Assembly: GCA_021234155.1 (NCBI GenBank)
Contig: JAJEKV010000009.1
Coordinates: forward strand, 6,681,546-6,745,545
Direction of reading: 5' to 3'
Source: Isoetes taiwanensis
Taxonomy: Eukaryota > Streptophyta > Lycopodiopsida > Isoetales > Isoetaceae
Length of the DNA stretch: 64,000 nucleotides
Shown: one piece after another, positions 1-11,060 of the stretch
How the letters are laid out: each line of letters opens with the position of its first letter
Position numbering within the stretch: the first letter of the stretch is position 1
Translations under genes and position numbers: made by a program
Notes under the pieces: model-generated
The model's input: only the letters and a program-made list of their open reading frames with translations
What the model was told of the DNA's origin: nothing
Database searches by the model: none

Positions 1-270
1 TGAATCGGCTTATGCTGCTTATTTGCATGCCATTATTCTTTTCAAAAAAAATCAGTCTTTCCTTCCAATAGAAATTTTGACTTGTTTATATTAATTTGTC
101 AATTATGGATAGGGCAAAAAGAACTTGGATTAGAACATACCTTTGCAATGCTTACAAGATCCGGTGTAATATTGTACAATTCACAACCCACCGGTCCAAA
201 GGTCTCACAAGCTACCTTGTTGTCTGGTTCTTGCTCCTTGCTTCTTGACTACCATGATGAATTTCTTGCA
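1..270. other. No gene recognised
   Basis: AT-rich sequence. The one short open frame (82-276, +) has no family signature and looks like chance. Nothing supportable was seen here. Confidence 0.4.
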
Positions 271-572
271 ATTTAAATACATCTTGATCGATTTATGCCA
301 AGTAGGCGATGAAAGAAGAATTTTGCCTATTGTTGGCACTAGCATCTAAGCATGCTTAACAAACTTGTAGTGCCGATGGTTTTTGCTGTGACTTTGCAGT
401 TTTTGTTTATTGCTGTGATTTTGCAGTTTTTGTTTATTTAAATACATCTTGATCAATATATCCCAAGTAGGCGATGGAAAAAGAATTTTGCCTATTGTTG
501 GCACTAGCATTTTAGCATGCTTAAAAAACATGTAGTGCCTTTGTTGTAATTTTGAAATTTTTGTTTATTTAT
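271..572. repeat. Tandem duplication, unit ~165 bp
   Basis: Two adjacent copies start with the same ATTTAAATACATCTTGATC stretch at 271 and 436. Both contain the phrase around TTTTGCCTATTGTTGGCACT and end near TTTTTGTTTATT. The junction holds a further short duplication, TGCAGTTTTTGTTTAT. The second copy is slightly diverged. No coding potential was seen. Confidence 0.8.
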
Positions 573-919
573 GATTATCATTGAAAAAGTACCACGAGAA
601 CCCTTAATAAATCCCTTAATGTTTTAAAGTTCCCAAACAACACCCAGAAATTGGTCTCTGTTCATTAGCAAACAGCAAGCGCCTTAAAAGAAAAAAAAAA
701 AAAGGGTTAACATGCCCTGATAGTGAACAAGGATACGTGGTTAATGATCAATGCCACTTTAGTACCTGAATAGAATTTGTAACATCGCTGTTAACAGTAC
801 TAGCAAATGACATTTGCTAAAATACATTTCAAACTGAGTCACAATTTATGTTGTCAAGGTCTGCAATTGCCCAAAAAAGACACAGCCTGAAGAACAGGAC
901 TTGGAGATCAGCATCACTC
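573..919. other. No gene recognised
   Basis: AT-rich stretch with an A-rich run near 690-703. No coding or structural signal that I can support. Confidence 0.35.
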
Positions 920-1955
920 TTATCTTGTCTTTAAAGTCACCTTAAGGGAAGAAGGCAGAGTTTTATGGCTATCAATACTTGTTAATGAGAGTGTACAATG
1001 ATCAGAAGACAATGGTATTTCCTGTAAAGGCACTTCAGATACCCAGGTTGACTCTGTAGCAGCATATCCTTTGCACGTAACTAGATATTTCATTTTGTCA
1101 CCCCTTGAATCTGTGAGAACCACGTATCCAAAACAATTTCTGCTATAAGCATCACTTGTCCATCCTTCACAGGAATGTAATCAACATCAGTTTCAAGGGA
1201 ATGCTGTAACTGACTAGAGTCAAAAGTTTCACTTAATCGCCATGCTTTCGGAACATCCAACATGTAAGTCCCCTTAGCCACAGAAGTTATAATCTTAAAA
1301 GGACCACAATGGCTAGGAAATAATTTGTCAGAGCTGGAAAAGGCATGATTATAATCTGCTGGGAGGATCTTCAGCAACACAGAATCTCCAGGGCGGAAAG
1401 CAACAGATGGATCTATCAGTTCTATGCAATAAAGCACCATTATCAGTCTTAATGCCGTTTGAAGAACCTGATGCAAATGAAGCAACATCAAACCCATATA
1501 TTTTTCTGAAAGGAGAAGCTCCAATTGCAGAACTTGTAACTTTGTTATATGCAAACTCAATTAAACGAAGATCATTTGACCATCCACGTTCATGAGATAC
1601 TGTATGCCTTCTTACAAGTGAGTCTACCATCTGTTGAGAATCTAGTTTGTCATGAAGCTGAGTTCCAGTGCTTGGGACGAAGTTATTGCAGACTGACTGT
1701 AAGAGCATCGATGAACATGGATTTTGGGAATCCATGCAATTTGAAAACATGTCTCAGATAAAGATATGAAATATCTCCAACACTGCATGTCTTTCTGCAG
1801 GCCATCAAGTGAGCTTGCTTAGTCGACAGATCAATTGCAATAAACACTGTATCATGACCATCTGATACTGGCAAACCACTGATAAAATTTACAAGAACGC
1901 TTTCCCAGGGATTTTTTGGAGGTTCTCAAGAGGAGCTCTCTTGAATCACAGTCAC
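920..1955 (-). mobile_element. Ty3/gypsy chromovirus integrase and chromodomain, degraded
   Basis: Read on the minus strand, three overlapping frames give consecutive parts of a Ty3/gypsy pol end. About 1950-1683 holds the start of the integrase core (FISGLPVSDGHDTVFIAID). About 1750-1470 continues it (WSNDLRLIEFAYNK and GASPFRKIYGFD). About 1420-1140 is the integrase C-terminal barrel (FRPGDSVLLKILPADYN). About 1130-1000 is a chromodomain (YLVTCKGYAATESTWVSE, compare the usual YLVKWKGY...TWEP). Frameshifts and stops separate the blocks, so this is a dead copy. The upstream RT and RNase H are absent. The chromodomain marks it as a chromovirus. Part of the same stretch is duplicated at 3070-3390. 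Confidence 0.85.
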
Positions 1956-2124
1956 GTGTTTTCTCCTTCGTTGCTTCCCAAAAGTAGACCTCCTCGACCT
2001 TTTAGCTGACTGGCCTTTTGACAATGTCGCCTCCCCATTCATGAGGCCAAAGCGGATGCTGAACGTATGCTTCCACGAGCAACACGAATTGAAGCAGTTA
2101 AGGCTTTCTTTTTATCAAGTGCTT

Positions 2125-2370
2125 TCAGACGGTAGTCAAGTGTTGGTGATCAGGACAACAGATGCTTCTCAAGAAGAACTTCCAAAGACTCCAACCGACG
2201 TGCATATTTCTCATAGCTGTTACTCTGAATCTGATAACAGAAATTTGCATGTTGCTGAGCTCTTGCACATGAAAGCAAGCTTGGCCAACAAAATCATGCC
2301 TGCTAATGCCATCAGCTTCCCATACTTCCAACCTCAAAAGGGCAAGTTCAGGTACTGTATGAACATCCAA
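2125..2370 (-). pseudogene. Phosphoinositide phospholipase C, C2-domain fragment
   Basis: A minus-strand frame contains VPELALLRLEVWEADG followed by HDFVGQACFHVQEL. This matches the end of the C2 domain of plant PI-PLC (typically VPELALLRIEV..D...DDFGGQTCLPVSEL). In the intact enzyme this domain mediates Ca2+-dependent membrane binding next to the catalytic X/Y barrel. Similarity stops just after the EL, and the downstream residues do not continue the family, so only one exon-sized fragment survives. No catalytic domain is in the window. It sits directly upstream, in the minus-strand sense, of the Ty3 integrase remnant, which suggests a captured or rearranged piece. Confidence 0.6.
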
Positions 2371-2412
2371 AGTATATTAGTGGATCCATCATTTTCTGCC
2401 CTATTTAACTAG

Positions 2413-3065
2413 TTAGGTTTTCAATGGATTGGATTATAATGTTTACTTCTTAGAATAATGCTGGTGTATTTGAGCTAAATCTCCATTTTCTTTGAGCTCT
2501 GAAAATTTATCAAATGTACCTGTTATTGGGAAGACAAATTCTTCAGTCTCCCAGTTTGGTTGGGAATTATGATTTGATGTTTGCATAGTAAATTTCCTCT
2601 TATCTTTTTATACACCGTGCATAGCAACCTATATCAAAACACAGGCCAAGTATATCAGACCAAAACAGCACATTATACAAGACCAGAACTTTTGAAGAAT
2701 ATGGTGGATCAAAAGCCCAGTGCAAGTTTTGAACCATAAAGGTGCAATTTAAGACCATGGAGGACATAGTAAGCATATCACAAAAACACTAGTATATGTG
2801 TAAGAACTTGCTGTTGAAATCCATGGTTTCTTCCACATTTCTGATACAAACAAAACAATTCAACACAATAACTTACATGGAGGTTTCCCGCCCCAGATTC
2901 TTAAACGGCTCAAAAATATGACAGAGGGAATTCCATAATGGTCTTTGCTGCTGCCGGACTTGGAGGGCGATGAACTTTTTGCTTAGTAATAACACTTTTC
3001 AAACTGCCTTTTGAGTACAATATGCAATCAACAACTTTGAATTTAAATCAACATCCATACTTTCT
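2413..3065. other. No gene recognised
   Basis: AT-rich spacer between the PLC fragment and the second chromovirus fragment. No open frame of note and no clear repeat. Confidence 0.35.
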
Positions 3066-3400
3066 GCTATAAGCATCACTTGTCCATCCTTCACAGGAAT
3101 GTAATCAGCAGCAGTTTCAAGGGAATGCTGTAACTGACTAGAGTCAAAAGTTTCACTTAATCGCCATGCTTTCGGAACATCCAACATGTAAGTCCCTTAG
3201 CCACAGAAGTTATAACCTTAAAAGGACCACAATAGCTGGGAAATAATTTGTCAGAGCTGGAAAAGGCATGATTATAATCTGCTGGGAGGATCTTCAGCAA
3301 CACAGAATCTCCAGGGTGGAAAGCAACAGATGGATCTGTCAGTTCTATAATGGAATTTTCAACCTCCATCAGTTTTTCCATCTCTTGCAATAAGCACCAT
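3066..3400 (-). mobile_element. Second copy of chromovirus integrase C-terminus
   Basis: This stretch repeats, nearly base for base, the integrase C-terminal part at 1140-1420. It holds the frames with FHPGDSVLLKILPADYN and the LDVPKAWRLSETFDSSQLQH segment. A one-base loss after the shared SVAKG motif shifts the frame relative to the first copy. The chromodomain is missing, and the 3' side runs into unrelated sequence. Both copies are on the same strand about 1.93 kb apart, so this is a partial direct duplication or two insertions of one family. Confidence 0.8.
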
Positions 3401-3489
3401 TATCAGTCTTAATGCTGTTTGAAGAACCTGATGGGCCTTATGGGAATGAAGCAACATCAAACCCATATATTTTTCTGAAAGGAGAAGCT

Positions 3490-4050
3490 CCAGTTGCAGA
3501 ACTGGTAATCACAGACAACAAGAAACTTAAGCTTGGATTCATCATCAGCAGCTACTGTGTTAATATCTAGTTGAGGAGCCTGAATTATTACGCCTGCCGT
3601 TTTGAGTTCCTAGAACCTGCTCATAACTACCAGCATACCAGCTAACATCTATAGATGTTCCATCCATATCAAAGCCAATGAGGGGCTGCCTTGTCTCCAC
3701 CCCAAATGTAACCCGAGCATAGCCTACCACTCCTACTGCAGGACCTGACAGAATAGCCTTGTGTCCTGAGAATGTACTCTCTGGTGTAAGCACTCCATCA
3801 GATTGCATGAATGACACAGTAACCTTATCCAGTGCCTCAGCAAAGCCTGAAAGAAAAACAGATAGATGCTCCTTGATCACAGGAGTCAAATAACCATCTA
3901 CTGTGGCAGTGAGGCCTCTAGGCACAGCACGTACCATTGGCACAAGAGCTGAGGTTAAAGAAACCTGCTTAAAACCCAATTCATTTGCAGGTGCCTGGAC
4001 CCTGGGGCCTTGACTCAAATCCAATGTAAGGAGTTGCATGACTTTGTTAT
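3490..4050 (-). pseudogene. 5-oxoprolinase fragment, frameshifted
   Basis: The minus-strand frame reads like the hydantoinase/oxoprolinase core of plant 5-oxoprolinase (OXP1), the ATP-dependent enzyme that opens 5-oxoproline to glutamate in the gamma-glutamyl cycle. Recognisable blocks are SALVPMVRAVPRGLTATVDG, YLTPVIKEHLSVFLSGF, FMQSDGVLTPESTFSGHKAI, LSGPAVGVVGYA and LIGFDMDGTSIDVSWYAGSY. The conserved GGTSTD motif reads DGTSID, so key glycine and threonine positions are altered. Near 3600 the frame shifts by one base. The family motif IIQAPQLDINTVAA continues in the next frame to about 3490, where similarity ends. The full enzyme is about 1,260 residues and under 200 remain. It abuts, head to head, the unknown plus-strand family at 4010. 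Confidence 0.75.
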
Positions 4051-4815
4051 ACAATATGAAAGAGGGTGTACAGATGACAATGAGTCACTACTTATAAATC
4101 TTGATGTCTCAATGTGGTTGGAGCTTGCTGGAAATGGAAAGCCATTGGAGAAGGCCTTAAATTATAAAGGGCAGCTAATGTCCATTCTGAAGAATGACTA
4201 TACACAGATGGAACAGTGCCTAAACACATTGAAGAAGTTTGAAAAAGTACTTCGGGAAGCAAAAGTAGATGGCATTATTGATCCCTCTGAAGTGATATCT
4301 CCTATCCACAAAAAAGCCCACCCTCTCTTTCAAGGGAAGGATCTTTGTGAGGAGGCTGCTGTGATGGTGAATGATGATGATGAAGAGCAAATAAATGAGG
4401 AGATTTCACCTGACAATTTTAAAGCGTATATCTATCCTATTTATACCTAACAGAGTTCTGGAGGATATGAATAGAGCAAAAAACCATAAAATGTGGACCA
4501 TGTGATCTCTCCAATTAGTTGCTCCGCTCTCAATTGATACCCTGATAACCCTGACTGCTGTAAATGGAAAAATGGACCCGCAAGAGTTCAAATCTATCTG
4601 TTACAGGGAGGCATTAAACAATGTCAGTTCAGTGCAAGGTGAAATTATTCTGGAAGGTATTACAATGCAAACGTTTTACCAGTACCAAATGCTAAGCAGA
4701 TGTACTTTGCACTTCTAGTTGAAAGTTCTGAAATCCCAGACAATGCAAATATATGGCAATCACTTGCTGTATATCCAGAAGAGTTTGTATATTCAGGGCA
4801 AATACATAACTATCA
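4010..4815 (+). pseudogene. Unknown protein family, copy 1 (frameshifted)
   Basis: I do not recognise this family. An open frame (4010-4447) contains NLDVSMWLELAGNGKPLEKA and, near its end, EEISPDNFKAYIYP. After its stop, coding-like sequence continues in other frames with KMWTMWS, AVNGKMDPQEFKSICYREAL, NNVSSVQGEIIL and, by about 4810, ESSEIPDNANIWQSLAVYPE. The same order of motifs occurs at 7936-8950, so this is real ancestral coding sequence and not a chance frame. At least two frame changes are needed to read through. The start is unclear because the 5' end meets the antisense oxoprolinase fragment. Confidence 0.55.
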
Positions 4816-5097
4816 TAGTTTTCCAATTCCAATTGCCAAATAGTACGTCTCTCAATCTTTGAATCTGGCAGAGGTTCGGTCTATACTTTAACAATTTTTG
4901 GGTAGGATCCCAAGGAAAACCATGCAAAAAACTAAGATATGAACTTAAAAGTATTTCTTTTTGTACACCTTTTCCCTTATGCACTTTATACCATCCAGAA
5001 TTTTGGTTACTTTTCTTGAGACCTATTCTTATTTCTTCCGCTCCTACAAATATCAAATCATTTCTAATTGATCAATTAGACTAATTCTTATTCGTTC

Positions 5098-5098
<1 letters not shown>

Positions 5099-5167
<69 letters not shown>
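5099..5167. repeat. (AC)n microsatellite
   Basis: An uninterrupted AC dinucleotide tract of about 34 units, followed by a short CT-rich stretch (5200-5211). Likely length-polymorphic. Confidence 0.95.
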
Positions 5168-5169
<2 letters not shown>

Positions 5170-7260
5170 GTCATTCTTTTTCATACACACCCGCATGCTC
5201 TCTCTCTCTATACTACTATTGCTACTGCAGTCATTATCTCTAGTGGCTTGAAGCATGATTTGGTCTAGTTTTTCCGTTGCTAATTGACGGTTTTTAAATA
5301 AAATTCTTTTTAGCTTGTAGTCCTTTAAATAGGGTATCTCTTTGACCTTCATTTGCTCCATAGTGATTTTTTGGCATAGGTCTTATCCCCTTTGCATGGC
5401 TCCCTTTAGTATAATAGTAATTTCAATGCCCACCATTGTGGGGTTTAAAAGATTCTTTTCTGTCTTTCCTTGGACTTTTCTCCATTGTGTGTTGCCATGG
5501 CTGGCCAGTTTTTACTCCTTTTTGGTGGGTTCGTTATCTACTTTGTCTTGTTCTAACTCTATTGTTTATTGCAAATAGTGGTTCCCTAATTTAGAAGGTT
5601 GTTAAACGTACCTTTGTTTCTTTGCCCTTTCGATCCCGCGTACATTTTAAACCGGGTCTTCCTCTTGTTTATTCTTGCCTCCTCTATAATCTTGACTTTT
5701 CACAAGTATTGTGCTCGTCTCTTCGCTGATCTATTGTGCTCTTCGAATCCTTTCCTATCTCCATCATTGGTCGTCTGTAAGGTAAGCTATTGATTCTATT
5801 TTTGGGACGTCATAGAATAGGCATTTCTTCTTTGATTGTTGTATCTTCTTACTGTTTACTGTTTTTGGGAATTCGCTTTTGTCTGAGTAATTGGATTGCA
5901 GGTGGAGCATCTCTTATTTTTCTGTGGTTTTGCAACTTGCATAATTGCTTGATCTAGTTGGTTGTTATTTGCAAATTTATTTGATCATGTTGCATTTGTA
6001 CCCTTCATGTTGCTGAATGTTAACAATCTTTTGTGATGTTGCTTTGCTCAGTTTAGTTCTTGCTTCTGCAATTTCGTCCCTTGGTTAATTTTGCTCATTT
6101 TTTTACTGTCTCAGCATGTTGAAGTTGGCCTCATTTGTTGCAATTTTTTCACCTCATTTATTGTCATGGTTTGCAGCTTGCCTTCCTCTTGCCCTGCTGA
6201 CATTTAATCATTGACTGTAGCAACTATTGTTCTCATGTTTTGCTAGTTTCGTTTGTTTCTAACCTTTGGTGCTACACAAGACTGTCTTTTTATTCTTATA
6301 CCTTGCTTGTTACCAGGTCTTTTCTCTGTGCTGGTTGCTATATTTTAAATTTCTTTTTGTACTGACCTTTGCCCTCCTGCCTTTGCTGTGTTTATAGGTC
6401 TAACTTGTGTTCAGGCCTTTGCATGCATGAATCGTGGCCATTCCTTTAAATTATGCCTCTACTGAGCAGTGCAGCCTTTACTTACAGTGTAGCCTGCTCC
6501 CTGACAATTTAATTAGCTTCTGCTGTAGCATGGTATTGTGTCATGTTCTCAGTTCTCTTCATGTTGTACCTCTTCTTCTTCTCCTTTGTCTTTCCTTTGA
6601 TCCTTGTTTACGATTTGCAGTGCATTTATTTCTATTTTCTTCTTGCTTTAATGGTGCATTTGTTTCTATTTTCTTCTTGCTTTAATGTTGCTAAGTTATA
6701 ACAGTCTATTGTGTACTGGGCCTCTTTCTTATTTCTGCAGTTTCTTCCCTTGATTTTTTCATGGTTTCGTTATGTCCTTTCTTGCCATGGTGTAACATGC
6801 TCGGGTTACTTCTTTCCTTTGTCCTATTGTCTTTTTATGTCGGTTGCTTTTGACTATTTGCCCTCCTGTGCTTATAAGTCTATCTTGTTTAGATCTTTTG
6901 CATGCATAAGTCGTGGCCATTTGTTTTCTAAGTTTTGCCTCTAGTGTGCATTGCTGCCTCTACTTACAGTGTAACTTGCTCCCTGCCAAATTAGTTAGAC
7001 TCTGCTGCAGCATAGTATTCTGTCATGTTTTAAGTTGTCTTCATGTTATACCACTTATTCTTCTCCTTTGTTTTTCTTTGCTTCTTTGATTACCATTTGC
7101 AGTGCATCTGTATCTATTTTCTTCTTGCTTTTATGTTGCCAAATTGTAACAGTCTACTATGTTTTCAGTCTGCCATGCTTATTATTTGTAGTGCGTGCTC
7201 CTTGGTTTTGTCTAAGTCTAGCTTCTTTGCCACGTCACTATTAAATTTAGCAGAAACCTT
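5168..7260. other. T-rich non-coding region with duplication
   Basis: About 2 kb with a strongly T-rich plus strand, many pyrimidine runs and TTTGCAG-like strings, resembling a long plant intron or UTR. Short open frames here are hydrophobic by composition only and match no family. It contains the direct repeat annotated at 6363-7175. Confidence 0.4.
6363..7175. repeat. Diverged direct repeat, ~350 bp units
   Basis: Copy 1 (about 6363-6725) and copy 2 (about 6851-7175) share the ordered landmarks TTTGCCCTCCTG, GCATGCAT..GTCGTGGCCATT, CTTACAGTGTA, CTCTTCATGTT and AACAGTCTA. The offset falls from about 480 to about 448 bp because copy 1 has an internal 34-bp duplication (TGCATTT...CTTTAATGG from 6620 and again from 6654). 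No coding signal. Confidence 0.75.
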
Positions 7261-7935
7261 GTGAAATACACACAAGGATGCTAGATGTTTATGCATGATG
7301 GAACATGCCAGATGAAATGTACATGTGGCTGAGACAGCTTAGTATAAGAGAACAGAGCAGGGTGTAATAGTTTTCTGAAAAAGTTCCAAGAGTGGTAATT
7401 TTGAAAATTATGTCATTCTTAAGCTTTTCTTTATGCTCTTATCTATATTTTAGCTTTGAACAACTGGGTGGTGGCTATGACACCTGCAGTTCCCAGGTCT
7501 AGTTACTATTTTTATACTAACTTAAGCTCTTGGATGGTCTGCAGGTACCACGCCTCTACCCTTGAGCGAAAATTTAGATACGTATATTGAAATTTAAGGA
7601 TGTGGTGAGATCTTTCTTGTAGCATTTGTAAACCTACAATTAAAAACTTGTTGAGTTTAACCATGCTGCAAACATATTTTTTGAGCTATTTTTTGAGCTG
7701 TTTAATGGAAATTATTTATTATGCAACTTTGTGGTATGGTTCCAAAAGATGTACTTGTTCCATGATGAAATTATGAATTTATGTGGCTTTCTCTCATGTC
7801 TTATGATATGAAATTACACACACCGTGCATAGTCACCCGCCCTGCACTTCTTAGTTGGAGTGCTAAATTCATAATCTCATCAAATACAAGTACTTTGATG
7901 GAACATACGGTCACATAGCATATTTTATTTACTAA
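7261..7935. other. No gene recognised
   Basis: AT-rich spacer upstream of the second copy of the unknown family. Nothing with recognisable coding or structural signature. Confidence 0.3.
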
Positions 7936-8960
7936 ATGGAAATTCTGGATGTGGAACAGATGGCACGAAATGAAGCAAGTCAGACTTGGGCACGAAATGA
8001 AGCAAGTCAGACTTGGGCAACAGAACTCTTGGAGCTTGGCTATCTTGAAGAAATGCCAGCACCGTCACCTTTATCCCAAGCCCTGCTCTGTCAGATCAAA
8101 GGCGAGGGGAGTTTCATGAATTCCCTCGATCGGACATGAACAAGCTGTTCAAAATGATGGTGAGTCTATCCTAGCCAATTTTGATATTGCTATGTGGCTA
8201 GAAATATTTGGAAATAGGAACCCAATGGACAAACCGATGCTCTTCAGAGCCACCGGCAACTATTTTGAGAAAAGACTATGACCGGATGAAAGAATGCCTT
8301 GGCACCATAAATAAGTTCACATTGGCCCCTCATCGGGCAAATGTGGAAGGGATACATAACCCTTCCACCGCCATGCCTACTATGCTGTCAAATCTCACCC
8401 TTTGCTACAAGGAAAAGAGCTATGTGAGGAGGCAACGAATATACTTAATGCTGAACACGAGGCCCAACCCGGATGAGATATCTCCCGAGAGTTTCAAAGC
8501 GCATATGTACCCCATTATCCCCGTTCGGGTTGTGGAGGACCTTGCTGCAATAAATGGCAACAAGATGTGGACTATGTGGTCACCGCTGCGGTGCACCTGC
8601 ACCTTTGATCTTGATGCTTTAATTATCTTGTGACTATAAATGGTGGAAAAAGCATGGACGAGTTTAAGGCAGAATGCTACAGGGATGCTATCAATAATGT
8701 GAGTTCTGTGCAAGGCGAGATAATCTTAAAAGACATCTCAATGGAAGTATTTGATGCTGGTAGATGCTCAAAACCAGTTAAACTTCATTGCAAAGGAAAA
8801 ATCCCCCCTCTGATCGGGAATGATGTTCCATGTAGGCTGTATTGGCTTCCTGATCACCCTTCACAAAAGGTTCACAAAAGGTTCTGGGATGACAATCCAG
8901 AAGGTAGAACATTTTCTTTGATGCCCCACGATGTACGTGGTCTTCTTAGCCTTAAAGAAA
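7936..8960 (+). pseudogene. Unknown protein family, copy 2 (frameshifted)
   Basis: Paralogue of the 4010-4815 fragment, same strand, about 3.9 kb downstream. Aligned motifs include ANFDIAMWLEIFGNRNP (versus NLDVSMWLELAGNGKP), PDEISPESFKAHMYPI, NKMWTMWSPL, AVNGK-like INGGKSMDEFKAECYRDAI and NNVSSVQGEIILKDISM. Frame changes lie near 8140, near 8270 and at about 8610-8630. Downstream it continues with GNDVPCRLYWLPDHPSQKVH until it meets the antisense LINE fragment at about 8950. The N-terminal stretch contains an in-frame 27-bp tandem duplication (7965-8018). Copies 1 and 2 are clearly diverged at the protein level, so the duplication is not recent. Function unknown. Confidence 0.55.
7965..8018 (+). 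repeat. 27-bp in-frame tandem duplication
   Basis: The nine-residue phrase ARNEASQTW is encoded twice in a row by near-identical 27-bp units in copy 2 of the unknown family. Confidence 0.85.
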
Positions 8961-10035
8961 GGGCGGTACTGTTTGGCTGCATGTGGGTGTAGAGTGGGGT
9001 CTGTGACCTGGCAGAGCCAGCGTTTGAGTTTCTTGCACTCAACATCAAACCACTGATTATATGGGAAGGTTTGTGGTCCCTGAGGTCTGTCGAGAACATC
9101 TTTTCCCAATGCACCTTTCTGCATCATCCCGAGCATGCCAATCCCATCCGTTGCACTAGCGTAGAGCACTATAAAATTCTTGGCAAGTCATCTGTGAGCA
9201 TTCCAGTGTAAGCCTCTGCATGTTCATAATCCAATCATAGCTGAGGCATGTGAGGAGCTGCCGCACAGGGGGTTCGAACAGCCTGCCAATGTAGCTGTAA
9301 GTAAATGCTAGATGGCCTGACTCGACCTCCTCATTCCTATTGTCTGTGCCCACTCAGAAGTGTTTGACCAGATGCATATCCTGCTCAGCCACCACCACAC
9401 TAGATCTGTCCCCTGGTTCTCCTATCTGCAAGTGCGCTTGCGGGGGATGGCCACTATGCTAGTTCATCGCAAATCCCCAGGTCAAAAATATCGTAGAGCA
9501 AAAGCAACTGCCTAGCATACCACATGACCTGATTATCATCTCATGCCCGTGGCCAAGCCCCTCCTGTAGGGCGCAAATACAATGCATCGTCAATCAAGGG
9601 GTCAAATCTCATAGGTTGTTCCACCCCATGTATGCATTGAAGCCTTCACGGAGTATGACACTGCCAAATTGCTTGTGTTGCTATATGTCATCATACAAAT
9701 CGACATAGGGGTCTAGCTTATTCACATTCAAGTGGATATGATAGAAGTTGCTCTAGGCATGTGGAAAGTAACAGGCTGCCACAAAGAGAGGGCTACCACT
9801 GCAGTTTTGCACTCGCACCCACAAGCACAAATTGTGTATGTCCGTCTTGCATAGGGAGACTGACTGTGCCAAGAGTGTCTGGTAATAGTAGGCAATCGTC
9901 CTCCCCCGTATCCCCGCTTTCTTGTGCAGTTATTGAAGACTGAGTAGCACTAGTATCTTGACAAGTTGAGTAGCCTGTGCCCTGCATGCTCTCATGTTTC
10001 TGTGAGGAAGATGAGGTCCATATTTGCGGCAACCG
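8861..10035 (-). mobile_element. LINE endonuclease domain fragment
   Basis: Minus-strand frames give a decayed endonuclease/exonuclease/phosphatase domain of a non-LTR retrotransposon. From about 9770 it reads FYHIHLNVNKLDPYVDLYDD, then SVILREGFNAYMG, which is a damaged form of the catalytic GDFNA motif. Near 9460-9300 follow GEPGDRSSVVVAEQDMHLV and then GTDNRNEE. The linker NQWFDVECKKLKRWL (about 9060) is typical of the stretch between endonuclease and reverse transcriptase. In-frame stops and frameshifts are frequent, and no RT follows. It probably belongs to the same LINE group as the RT at 32.6 kb and the 3' ends described elsewhere in the window (inference). Confidence 0.65.
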
Positions 10036-10400
10036 AATTGAGACTATCTCCCATCAGTTATAGAAAGCCTTGAAAATTCCAAGAGACCACAAGGAGGCAC
10101 AATTTCTATTTGCTGGCAGGAGATGTAGCTGCAAATTCAGTGGTCGCGGCGGCAGAAGAGACTAAGGTAGAAGTGGAAGCAGCATGCGACGTATGGGCAG
10201 CGATGTGAGGCAACCGGAGCAGGATGTGCAACTGTAGCAGGCAAAATAGGGGCTTGGTCAGGAACGGTCTGGGCCTCGATAGAAGGGCCCCGAGGATTCA
10301 CAGCATTCGCAGCGTCATTTGCCGACCGGAAGATGTGCAACTTGCCCCAGATATTGAAGATCACACAATTATCTTAAAGTACATCAATATTCGAAGTTAA
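10036..10400 (-). other. Possible LINE leader, no family match
   Basis: A short minus-strand frame (10137-10364) rich in Ala and Pro lies upstream of the LINE endonuclease remnant. It could be the N-terminal part of that element, but nothing in it is diagnostic. Confidence 0.25.
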
Positions 10401-11060
10401 AATTTAGTTCATTAATAAATAATAGTTAGTTCTCCAATAAAAGATCACTTTCATATTCTTTTCCTTGACCATGTATTGTGGATGCCTGACCCTCATTAGT
10501 TATTAAGTGCTTCTCAGACTCCTTTGGCCCTTGTTCATCTTTGCTTTTATCAAGAATTCTTTGGCCCTTGTTCATCTTTGCTTTTATCAAGAATTATAGG
10601 AGCCACAGCTTCCAGTTCCATAAAGGTGGTCCCGTCTTAGAAGAGCTTGTCAAAGGAGGCTAAACTTTTGGAGAAGTCAGTTTGGCATAATCAAATAAGG
10701 ATCTGGCTCCTCACTCTTCATTTTCATCAGGGAAGAGTCGGTAGAGCAACCAATCACATCTTTATGAACTGTACAAGCTCCTTGTCAATGTCAACAACCA
10801 CACAATTGCACCCCTTTTTGAGTGCATAGGCAATGGTACTACTAGAACCCGAGAATGCATCATGAAAACATGATCAAGGTAGTAGGTTTAGTAGTTTTTG
10901 GGGCTTCTGGTAGTGATTTACAATCCTACTCTGTGCACTGGGATCCTAAACACGGCGACACTACTGGAAATTATAACACATTGGAGAAGTCAGAGCAGGC
11001 AGCAATGATGAAGCGTTCCATAGTTCTCACCCCATCGAAGCTCCAGTAAGCTACATGCAA
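10400..11060 (-). pseudogene. DNA N-methyltransferase-like gene, broken
   Basis: On the minus strand at about 10870-10755, a frame without a start codon reads DAFSGSSSTIAYALKKGCN followed by CVVVDIDKELVQFIKM. This is the SAM-binding motif I of amino-type (N4/N6) DNA methyltransferases (usual form DxFxGSGTT...A) with an acidic beta-2 end (VDID). Upstream, at about 11040-10980, WSFDGVRTMERFIIAACSD resembles the helix that precedes motif I in this class. Downstream, an acidic, Lys/Glu-rich tail is visible in pieces (ILDKSKDEQGPKESEKHL). Stops, and a 37-bp duplication that shifts the frame, show the copy is dead. The DPPY-type catalytic motif was not found. It may be TE-encoded. Confidence 0.5.
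10523..10596. repeat. 37-bp tandem duplication
   Basis: The segment beginning TTTGGCCCTTGTTCATC is repeated exactly, head to tail, at 10523 and 10560. Because 37 is not a multiple of three, it shifts the methyltransferase-like frame. Confidence 0.95.

Noticed and set aside
271-572. Tandem repeat considered as CRISPR-like
   Set aside because: Only two ~165-bp units with no spacers; eukaryotic context.
5053-5361. ORF with a long Val-Cys run
   Set aside because: Translation of the (AC)n microsatellite.
5168-7260. Hydrophobic plus-strand ORFs considered as membrane proteins
   Set aside because: Hydrophobicity follows from T-rich composition; no conserved motif, and the duplicated segments do not preserve frame.
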